Below are positions 7,248-12,653 of a DNA stretch of 12,653 nucleotides, piece after piece. The position numbers were made by a program, and so were the translations under genes. The DNA lies in contig NZ_CALKTL010000058.1 of NCBI RefSeq assembly GCF_937997405.1, positions 1-12,653 on the forward strand. The letters run 5' to 3'. Position 1 is the first letter of the stretch; every line of letters begins with the position of its first letter. This DNA is from an uncultured Campylobacter sp. Its GTDB lineage: Bacteria; Campylobacterota; Campylobacteria; Campylobacterales; Campylobacteraceae. Below the pieces are notes generated by a model, which did not search any database, was not told the DNA's origin, and saw nothing but the letters and a program-made list of their open reading frames with translations.

Positions 7248-7279
7248 GCGTTTTTAAAAGGATTTTAGCGGTTTGTGAT

Positions 7280-7897
7280 ATGAGTATTTTAGAGCTTACG
7301 GAGTGCGTAGGCATCGCTTCGGCGGCGCTTAGCGGGTTTTTATTCGGCGTAAAGAAGGGCTGTGATTGGCTTGGGATCTTTATCGCGGCGTTTTTGACGG
7401 CGCTTGGCGGTGGGATCATGCGCGACACCTTGGTAAGCCGCGAGATCTACTCGTTCACGCACTACGCGCCCGTAACCATCGTGCTTGCGGTAAGCGCCGT
7501 AGCCATTTTTGCCAAACTTTACGAGAACCGCGATTTGGAGGGTAAATTTTTATTTATTCTAACCGATGCGATCGACGTCGTAAGCTTTTCGATCGTAGGG
7601 GCGATGGTTGCGCTAAGCTACAATCATAACGTTTTCGGCGTGGTGCTGATCGCGTTTTGCAACGGCGTGGGCGGCGGCATCTTGCGCGACGTGCTGCTGA
7701 ACGAAGTGCCGTGGTTTTTGCATACGGGGCTTTATGGCACGATAAGCATGGGCGTGGGCTTAATATATTTCGTGCTTGATGGATTGGGGCTTAGCGGCGC
7801 CTTTTCGGTAATTATTTTGCTGGTTTTGGGGGTTGCGTTTCGCATGGTGGCTTATTACAAATCTTGGCATCTGCCTAAAGTGGAGTACAAACAATGA
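7280..7897 (+). CDS. TRIC-type cation channel (UPF0126/YicG family)
   Basis: Inner-membrane protein of 205 residues with about seven transmembrane helices, in two repeats of three plus one. Each repeat has the family's glycine-rich kink motif: GGGIMRD (43-49) and GGGILRD (131-137). Prokaryotic members of this fold (PF03458, formerly labelled 'glycine transporter') are trimeric monovalent-cation channels. Their physiological role in bacteria is poorly known. It is the first gene of the operon, and its TGA overlaps the argD ATG (ATGA). No obvious functional link to arginine synthesis is visible. Confidence 0.9.
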   Translation: MSILELTECVGIASAALSGFLFGVKKGCDWLGIFIAAFLTALGGGIMRDTLVSREIYSFTHYAPVTIVLAVSAVAIFAKLYENRDLEGKFLFILTDAIDVVSFSIVGAMVALSYNHNVFGVVLIAFCNGVGGGILRDVLLNEVPWFLHTGLYGTISMGVGLIYFVLDGLGLSGAFSVIILLVLGVAFRMVAYYKSWHLPKVEYKQ

Positions 7898-9063
7898 ACT
7901 ATTTGATGGATAATTTCGCGCGCGTAAACGTGGCGCTGGTAAGAGGCGAGGGCTCGGTAGTCTATGACGAAGCGGGCAAGGACTACGTGGATTTCGGCGC
8001 GGGCATCGGCGTAAACTGCCTGGGGCACGCAAACGAGATTGTGCTGGAAGCGATCGGTACGCAAGCCGCGCAGATCATCCACGGCTCGAATATCTATAGA
8101 ATTCTGCCTCAAGAAGCCCTGGCCCAAAAGATTAGCGAGCTTTTGGGGTATCGCAGCTACGCCGTGTTTTGCAACTCTGGCGCGGAGGCGAACGAAGCGG
8201 CGATCAAAATGGCGCGCAAATACGGCACCATAAATTTCCCTAATAAGAAATTTGAAATTCTAACTCTGCGAAATTCATTCCACGGCCGCACGTTAGCTAC
8301 GCTACAAGCTACCGGGCAGGAGAAATTTCATCCCGAAATTTTTGCGCCCTATATGCCAGGATTTAAATTTTTCGACGATATCGAGGATATCATCGCGCAT
8401 ATCGATGAAAACAGCGTCGCCGTGATGATCGAGCTCGTTCAGGGCGAGGGAGGTATCAAGCCTCTGGATAAGGCGAGCGTGCAAAGGCTGGCGGCGGTTT
8501 TGAAAGAGAAAAAGCTGCTTTTGATCACCGACGAGGTGCAGTGCGGCGTATATCGCACGGGCGAGTTTGCGACGTCGCAAATTTACGGCATCCGTCCCGA
8601 CATCATCACCTTTGCCAAAGGGCTTGCGGGCGGCGTGCCGATCGGCGCGTGCGTGGCGCAGCAAAACATTTTCGCTCCGGGCGAGCACGGCAGCACCTTC
8701 GGCGGTAACTTTTTGGCTACCTCTACGGCGCTTGCGGTGCTTTCGCAGCTAGAGTTTTTAAAAGCGAGCGGCAAGCTTGATAAGACCATAAAAAGATTTA
8801 TCAAAAAACTGGACGGGCTCGCCGCAGACTATCCTAGCCTGATCGAAAAACGCGTGGGGCTCGGTCTGATGCAAGGCCTCGTGCTGCGCGATGAAAGAAA
8901 TTTGGGTGAGATCTTTAACAAAGCCCTGCAAAACGGACTTTTGATCCTAAAATCCGGCAAGCGCACCCTTAGATTTTTGCCTGCGCTAAATATCAAAAAA
9001 CCGGAGATCAAAGAGGGTTTTGCGCGCCTACGCAAGAGCCTGGACGAGATAGTGCGGGCGTGA
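7894..9063 (+). CDS. argD: Acetylornithine aminotransferase
   Basis: PLP enzyme of class III that transfers the amino group between glutamate and N-acetylglutamate semialdehyde in arginine synthesis. It may also act as succinyldiaminopimelate aminotransferase for lysine and wall synthesis. The 389 residues match the family. Seen motifs: NSGAEANE (94-101) for cofactor phosphate, ITDEVQCG (211-218) with D213 contacting the pyridine nitrogen, the Schiff-base lysine K242 in TFAKGLAGGVPIGA, and GSTFGGN (266-272). GGAG-type site GGAG at 7882-7885 precedes the ATG by 8 nt, inside the end of the TRIC gene. The stop overlaps the GTG of the next gene (GTGA). No other arg gene is nearby. Confidence 0.93.
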   Translation: MNYLMDNFARVNVALVRGEGSVVYDEAGKDYVDFGAGIGVNCLGHANEIVLEAIGTQAAQIIHGSNIYRILPQEALAQKISELLGYRSYAVFCNSGAEANEAAIKMARKYGTINFPNKKFEILTLRNSFHGRTLATLQATGQEKFHPEIFAPYMPGFKFFDDIEDIIAHIDENSVAVMIELVQGEGGIKPLDKASVQRLAAVLKEKKLLLITDEVQCGVYRTGEFATSQIYGIRPDIITFAKGLAGGVPIGACVAQQNIFAPGEHGSTFGGNFLATSTALAVLSQLEFLKASGKLDKTIKRFIKKLDGLAADYPSLIEKRVGLGLMQGLVLRDERNLGEIFNKALQNGLLILKSGKRTLRFLPALNIKKPEIKEGFARLRKSLDEIVRA

Positions 9064-10151
9064 AATTTAGCGATTTTTTCGAGGGCTGGCTAAACGAGAG
9101 CTACTACGCAAATGCCGCCAAAATCGGCAAGAGCGGCGATTTTTACACCGCCGTAAGCGTAGGAAGCTTTTTTGGGATCTGCATCGCGCGCGAAATTTTA
9201 CGCCTAAGCGCGGATTTTTGCGCGACGCAAGAGTTAAGCTTAGACGCGGCGGCGAGTACAAATGCATCGCGGCAAAACCTTGCGGTGAGCGAGCTAAATT
9301 TAGACGCTGCACCTGCAAAAAAGCCGCAAAAGAGCGCCAAAATCGCTATCGTAGAGATCGGCTCGCACGACGGGCGGCTGCTTTGCGACATAGCGCAAGC
9401 TATCTTTACGCTGGGCGGTGCGGCGGCGCTTGATAAATTTAGCTTTGCGATTATCGAGCCGCACGAGCGCCTGCGCGAGCTACAGCGGGCGAGCTTTGCA
9501 GAGAGCTTCGGCGACGAGATCGCGCTAAAGCATTTCACAAGCGCGCATGAGGCGAAATTTAAAGATGCGATCTTTGTGGCGAACGAGCTTTTCGACGCCT
9601 TTAAATGCGAGGCGGTGGACGGCGAAAATATGCTTTTTATAGAGAGCGGCACGGCAAAATTTGCCCCCATAAAAGAAGGTGAAATTTTGACCATCACGCG
9701 CAGATTCGGCATATCGCGCGGCGAAATCCCGGTCGGATACTTTCGCTTCGCCCGCGAAATTTGCGCCAGCGCGCAGCGGTTTTATTTCATAGCCTTCGAT
9801 TACGGGCAGATGGGCGCTAGCGGCGATTTTAGTCTGCGGATCTACCGAAACCACGAGGTTTTTAGCTTCTTTGAGGTGCAGAACTTGAGCGATTTTTACG
9901 GCAAGAGCGATCTTACTTACGACGTAAATTTTGAAATTTTGCGTGCTGCGTTTGAGGATGCGGGCGCGGCGGCGACGGATTTTAAAAGACAGATTGCGGC
10001 TTTGATGGACTTCGGCGCGGTCCAGCTTTTAGAGCTTTTTATGCAAAAAAGCGGCGAGAAGGGCTATCATAACGCGCTTTTGCAGTTCAATCACCTGCGC
10101 GCTGAGTTTGGCGAAAAATTTAAGATGATAAAATTTAAAAAGGGGCTTTGA
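9060..10151 (+). CDS. MidA/NDUFAF7-family SAM-dependent methyltransferase
   Basis: Methyltransferase of the PF02636 family. The mitochondrial member NDUFAF7/MidA methylates an arginine of the NDUFS2 subunit during complex I assembly; the bacterial target is not known. The 363 residues show the family opening with GDFYTAVSVGSFFG (26-39), the SAM-binding VEIGSHDGRLL (98-108), the acidic IIEPHERL, NELFDAF (175-181), and FDYG (246-249). The start is GTG, chosen because it overlaps the argD TGA as GTGA and gives the normal N-terminus. An Ala/Ser/Leu-rich segment (about 52-93) between the first helix and the SAM motif seems extra compared with the family and contains a rough repeat, ELSLDAA / ELNLDAA (59-65 and 78-84). 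Confidence 0.88.
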   Translation: MKFSDFFEGWLNESYYANAAKIGKSGDFYTAVSVGSFFGICIAREILRLSADFCATQELSLDAAASTNASRQNLAVSELNLDAAPAKKPQKSAKIAIVEIGSHDGRLLCDIAQAIFTLGGAAALDKFSFAIIEPHERLRELQRASFAESFGDEIALKHFTSAHEAKFKDAIFVANELFDAFKCEAVDGENMLFIESGTAKFAPIKEGEILTITRRFGISRGEIPVGYFRFAREICASAQRFYFIAFDYGQMGASGDFSLRIYRNHEVFSFFEVQNLSDFYGKSDLTYDVNFEILRAAFEDAGAAATDFKRQIAALMDFGAVQLLELFMQKSGEKGYHNALLQFNHLRAEFGEKFKMIKFKKGL

Positions 10152-10477
10152 TGAAAGCTTTTATCGATTGCGACTGCGAAATTTTGCAAAAGACGCTGGA
10201 GCTGTTTTTGAAGGACTGCGCTACAAGTGCGCAGGATTGCGACTTCGTGATAAGCGATGAGCCGCAAAGCTCGGCAAAACCGCTATTTTTAATCGGCGAG
10301 GACGGAGATTTGACGCTCCCATTTTCAAAGAATACTTTGCTATCAAAGCTGGAGGATTTTCAAGGTTCGCTAAAGCAGGATTTTAGCGGATACGATGCGG
10401 CGGAGGAGGAAATTTGCGCTCTATTTGATGAGTTTAAGGAAAAAATCATCGAAATTTTAAGAAGGCAAAATGGCTAA
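10151..10477 (+). CDS. Unknown 108-aa protein, possibly receiver-like
   Basis: I do not recognise a named family. The ATG at 10151 overlaps the MidA stop (TGATG) and has AGGGG (10141-10145) 5 nt before it. A TTG one codon earlier would leave only 2 nt and is rejected. The layout is strand (MKAFIDCD), amphipathic helix (8-22), strand (DCDFVISDE), strand (KPLFLIG), the segment LTLPFSKNTLLSKL, then an acidic C-terminal helix (about 78-106). The order 'DxVISD ... KPLFLI ... LPFSKNTLL' resembles a shortened response-regulator receiver domain, whose last conserved element is KPFS..LL. The usual phosphoacceptor region is incomplete, so signalling is doubtful. Four cysteines lie in the first third (C7, C9, C23, C30). 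It overlaps rsmD by 8 nt. Confidence 0.8.
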   Translation: MKAFIDCDCEILQKTLELFLKDCATSAQDCDFVISDEPQSSAKPLFLIGEDGDLTLPFSKNTLLSKLEDFQGSLKQDFSGYDAAEEEICALFDEFKEKIIEILRRQNG

Positions 10478-11903
10478 ATTTTCTAAACCCGACGGCACGC
10501 TCTTTACACAAATTTCAAGCGGTATTTATAGGGGTAAAAAGCTCGCTCTGCCCGCGCTTTCGAGCACGCGTAGCACGAAAAGCATCGTAAAGGGCTCGTT
10601 TTTCGATACTTGGCGGGCGGAGTTGCGCGGCGCGGCGTTTATCGAGTGCTTCGGCGGTAGCGGCGCGATGGCGCTTGAAGCGTTAAGCAACGGCGCAAAA
10701 AACGTTTACGCGATCGAACAGGACGCTGCCGCGCATAAGATAATGCGGAAAAATTTCGAGCTTTTCGGGCTCGGCGCAAATGCGATTTTGGGCGATTGCT
10801 TCGAACGACTACCTGAAATTTTGCACGAGCTGCAAGCGAATATGAACGGACGCTCGGGCGTAAATTCGCCAAATTTAAGCGGCAAAAATTTCAAAAACCA
10901 TGCCGACGACGGCGCCTGCTACGAAAATTTAGACGGCGAAAAAGAGGGCCGTCGCAAAAGCTTTAGCGGCGTAGAGCAGGGCGAGGACGGATACCGCGCC
11001 GAGCAAAACGTTGGAATGGAAGGCGGCACGCAAAGCGACATAAAAAATTTAGCTAAATACGGCACGGGAAGCAGTGTGCTTGGCAGCGCGCAAAATGGCG
11101 CGCAGGGTGGCACAAATGCTGATTGCGCAGGCGAGGGTTTTGGCGGTTGTGCCCAGATTGGCGATTATGCGGGCGCTTCTAGTATAAAATATCGTGTGAA
11201 TTCGTTAGCCACGGACGCCGCGAGCTTTGGCGAAAAGGTTGACAATAACTGCGCTTCTCAATACGACGCGAGCGGCACCGAGACCGCTAATCGTAGCGTA
11301 AATTTAAGCTCAAAATGCGGCAAGAGCTCTAATTTTGACGCAAATCGCGGTGCGGGCTTAGGTGCGAGCTGCGAAGAGAAAGAAATCTTAAATTTAGGCG
11401 AGAATTTTGCCACTAGCTACGGAGAAAATTTACATTCAAACGTAAATTTTGCCTATGATTTAAGAAAAAATTCTACTGAGAATTCTAGTGGCAATTTTGG
11501 CGTTAGCTGCGGAGGAAATTCGCGCCCAAACGTAAATTTAACCCGCGGTTCAAGAAAAAATTTCTCCGCCAACTCCCGTGAAAATTTAACCTGCGGTTTA
11601 GGCGAATACTTTGCCGTAAATTCTAGCGAAAGCCATACTGCAAATTCCATAGAAAATTCCATCTCCGATCCCGCGCGCAGAGTGTTTGTCTATCTGGACC
11701 CGCCGTTTGCGATCAGGCAGGGTTTTGGCGGGATTTATGAGCGGGTGTTGGCGCTGATAGCGCGCTTGGGCTCCGCGCAGTGCGAGCTGCTAATCGCGAT
11801 CGAGCATATGAGCGAGCTTGAGCTGCCGCCTAAAATCGGCGATTTCGCGCTGCTTAAATCGCGCAAATTCGGCGCCACGACGATGAGTTACTACGCAAAA
11901 TGA
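10470..11903 (+). CDS. rsmD: 16S rRNA guanine-N2 methyltransferase RsmD with giant insert
   Basis: RsmD methylates N2 of G966 of 16S rRNA in the small subunit. The family is normally about 180-200 residues; this one is 477. The N-terminal part (1-123) has the opening ISSGIYRGKKLALP, STRSTKSIVKGSFF, the SAM-binding loop FGGSGAMALEAL (61-72), acidic E83 and GDCFERLP (108-115). The C-terminal part (401-477) has the catalytic DPPF (410-413) in VYLDPPFAIRQGF and a normal RsmD end. Between them lie about 277 residues of low-complexity sequence. AAGG stands 5 nt before the ATG. The frame is unbroken and the next gene overlaps by ATGA, so the gene looks expressed. Activity is plausible because the insert falls between the third and fourth core strands, but it is not proven. 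Confidence 0.88.
   Translation: MAKFSKPDGTLFTQISSGIYRGKKLALPALSSTRSTKSIVKGSFFDTWRAELRGAAFIECFGGSGAMALEALSNGAKNVYAIEQDAAAHKIMRKNFELFGLGANAILGDCFERLPEILHELQANMNGRSGVNSPNLSGKNFKNHADDGACYENLDGEKEGRRKSFSGVEQGEDGYRAEQNVGMEGGTQSDIKNLAKYGTGSSVLGSAQNGAQGGTNADCAGEGFGGCAQIGDYAGASSIKYRVNSLATDAASFGEKVDNNCASQYDASGTETANRSVNLSSKCGKSSNFDANRGAGLGASCEEKEILNLGENFATSYGENLHSNVNFAYDLRKNSTENSSGNFGVSCGGNSRPNVNLTRGSRKNFSANSRENLTCGLGEYFAVNSSESHTANSIENSISDPARRVFVYLDPPFAIRQGFGGIYERVLALIARLGSAQCELLIAIEHMSELELPPKIGDFALLKSRKFGATTMSYYAK
10839..11670 (+). repeat. Low-complexity insert inside rsmD
   Basis: It encodes residues about 124-400, rich in Asn, Ser, Gly, Ala, Glu and Lys and poor in large hydrophobics, so probably disordered. 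By hand count 33 of residues 301-400 are Asn or Ser. Eight cysteines are scattered through it. No intein, domain or transposase motif is visible. I count 20 RAATTY sites, 13 of them in the last 280 nt. Confidence 0.8.
11421..11600 (+). repeat. In-frame 90-nt tandem duplication in the rsmD insert
   Basis: Unit one (11421-11510, residues 318-347) and unit two (11511-11600, residues 348-377) match at 56 of 90 bases by hand, 48 of the first 70. Most mismatches in the first half are transitions. Shared protein landmarks are G.N...NVN.....RKN...NS..N. The 90-nt length keeps the frame. Confidence 0.7.
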
Positions 11904-12653
11904 AAAGCTTAAAGCAAATTTTAGATTACTACGCCGATTTGAAAAATTGCGACGCAGATCTTTTCGGCGCGCCAGATCCGCTGCAGGTCGCAAAGGGACA
12001 TCGAAACGACGTCGCGGCGCTTATCTGCGCGCTGTTTGCTTACGGGAGCGCGGCTCAAATTTTAAAATTCCTCCGCTCGCTTGATTTTTCGCTTTTGGAC
12101 GCGAGCGATGAGCACATTAGAGCGGAGCTTGCGAGCAAAAAATATAGATTTCAAAGCCCGCGCGACGTCGCTGAAATTTTTATAACTTTAAAGCGGCTTA
12201 AAAATAGCCTTAGCATCGAAGAGAGCGTGCTTTGCGGTATGCAAAAAAACGGACGGATCGAAGACGGAATAAATTTTTTAATCGGCGAGATTTACAAATT
12301 AAATCCCTACCGCAGCCCGGGATATGAGTTTTTTTTCGGGCGCGGCTTTGCGCAAAAGCCCACGTCGCCGTATAAGCGCTACAATCTTTTCCTGCGCTGG
12401 GCGGTGCGTGACAGCGACATCGATCTGGGGCTGTACAAAAAGATCGAAAAATCGCGCCTCCTCATCCCGCTCGATACCCATACGCACAAAGTTTCGCTTA
12501 AGCTTGGGCTGATCGATCGCAAGAGTTACGATTTTGAGGCGGTTTTGCAGCTTACGCAAAGCTTAAGACGCTTCGATCCGAGCGACCCCATCAAATATGA
12601 CTTCGCGCTGTATCGCCTCGGACAGAGCGGCGAGATAGATAAAATTTTACCTT
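11900..12653 (+). CDS. TIGR02757/DUF2400 family protein, 3' end missing
   Basis: A conserved bacterial protein of unknown function; 251 residues are present and the frame is open at the right edge. The family runs to roughly 250-290 residues, so only the last few are missing. It is recognised by SPYKRYNLFLRWAVR (156-170), IPLDTHTHKVSLKLGL (189-204) and FDPSDPIKYDFALYRLG (225-241). The LDTH segment resembles the catalytic-Asp region of HhH-GPD DNA glycosylases such as endonuclease III, so a DNA-repair-like fold is possible, but the typical glycosylase lysine and FeS cluster are not evident. The ATG overlaps the rsmD stop (ATGA). Confidence 0.88.
   Translation, partial: MKSLKQILDYYADLKNCDADLFGAPDPLQVAKGHRNDVAALICALFAYGSAAQILKFLRSLDFSLLDASDEHIRAELASKKYRFQSPRDVAEIFITLKRLKNSLSIEESVLCGMQKNGRIEDGINFLIGEIYKLNPYRSPGYEFFFGRGFAQKPTSPYKRYNLFLRWAVRDSDIDLGLYKKIEKSRLLIPLDTHTHKVSLKLGLIDRKSYDFEAVLQLTQSLRRFDPSDPIKYDFALYRLGQSGEIDKILP

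Larger units (their letters stand above)
6719..7279. other. Repeat-rich gene-free stretch of 561 nt
   Basis: This is far longer than any other gap in the window. I found no supported gene, tRNA or named RNA. It alternates GC-rich words (CCGC, GCCG) with AAATTT-type words: by hand I count 13 AAATTT and 19 RAATTY sites. It contains an inverted repeat (6743-6790), a hairpin-capable segment (6860-6889), an imperfect direct repeat (6982-7030 and 7078-7128), three 20-nt tandem units (7151-7210), and the promoter of the downstream operon at its right end. It could be a decayed gene, a regulatory leader or simple sequence expansion. Confidence 0.7.

Noticed and set aside
6719..7279. CRISPR array or tRNA in the intergenic stretch
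   Set aside because: The repeats are degenerate, of mixed length and without unique spacers of constant size. No cloverleaf or CCA end is seen.
7216..7428. Minus-strand 70-codon open frame at the start of the TRIC gene
   Set aside because: It overlaps the TRIC coding start, has no ribosome site or motif, and shows shadow-type composition.
9143..9712. Long minus-strand open frame (189 codons) opposite the midA gene
   Set aside because: It is Ser/Ala-rich shadow coding with no motifs, while the plus strand holds a clear methyltransferase with all its motifs.
10148..10150. TTG as the start of the 108-aa gene
   Set aside because: It leaves only 2 nt after AGGGG, whereas the ATG at 10151 has a 5-nt spacer and the usual stop/start overlap.
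10470..11903. RsmD as a pseudogene, an intein or a transposon insertion
   Set aside because: The frame is open from end to end, there are no intein splice motifs (no Cys/Ser start with a His-Asn end), no terminal inverted repeats and no transposase.

Overview
The window looks like chromosomal DNA from a Campylobacter or close relative in the Campylobacterota, probably one of the higher-GC species. The reasons are a glcD / pgbA-N-domain / LytM-peptidase gene group that also occurs around HP0506-HP0509 in Helicobacter pylori, near-consensus -10 boxes without clear -35 boxes, and epsilon-type RsmD, MidA and TIGR02757 proteins. The species cannot be named from the sequence alone. No mobile element, rRNA, tRNA or CRISPR array is visible.

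Layout. (1) Positions 1-232 are AT-rich and hold the last codons of a truncated plus-strand gene. (2) A two-gene minus-strand operon, pgbA-like then glcD-like (2336 to 233), is transcribed away from a plus-strand unit of M23/LytM peptidase, MgtE magnesium channel and Nudix hydrolase (2475-5604). Both promoters lie in the 138-nt gap between the units. (3) A membrane-anchored alpha/beta hydrolase (5672-6718) carries a low-complexity insert. (4) A 561-nt gene-free stretch (6719-7279) is full of short repeats and AAATTT words. (5) A six-gene run follows, in which every junction overlaps: TRIC-type channel, argD, midA-family methyltransferase, a 108-aa unknown, rsmD and a TIGR02757/DUF2400 protein cut by the right edge (7280-12653).

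How the genes relate. The genes are mostly housekeeping: envelope shaping (LytM peptidase), cation transport (MgtE, TRIC), nucleotide-sugar clean-up (Nudix), arginine biosynthesis (ArgD), and protein or rRNA methylation (MidA, RsmD). The last operon mixes unrelated pathways and seems to be held together by translational coupling.

The most unusual feature is RsmD. It keeps its N- and C-terminal catalytic parts, but about 277 residues of Asn/Ser/Gly-rich low-complexity sequence lie between them, including an in-frame 90-nt tandem duplication. Smaller low-complexity inserts occur in the alpha/beta hydrolase and in the MidA protein. The RsmD insert and the 561-nt intergenic stretch are also very dense in RAATTY sites, the sequence methylated by CtsM and linked to DNA uptake in C. 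jejuni. I found no clear-cut new defence or mobile system.
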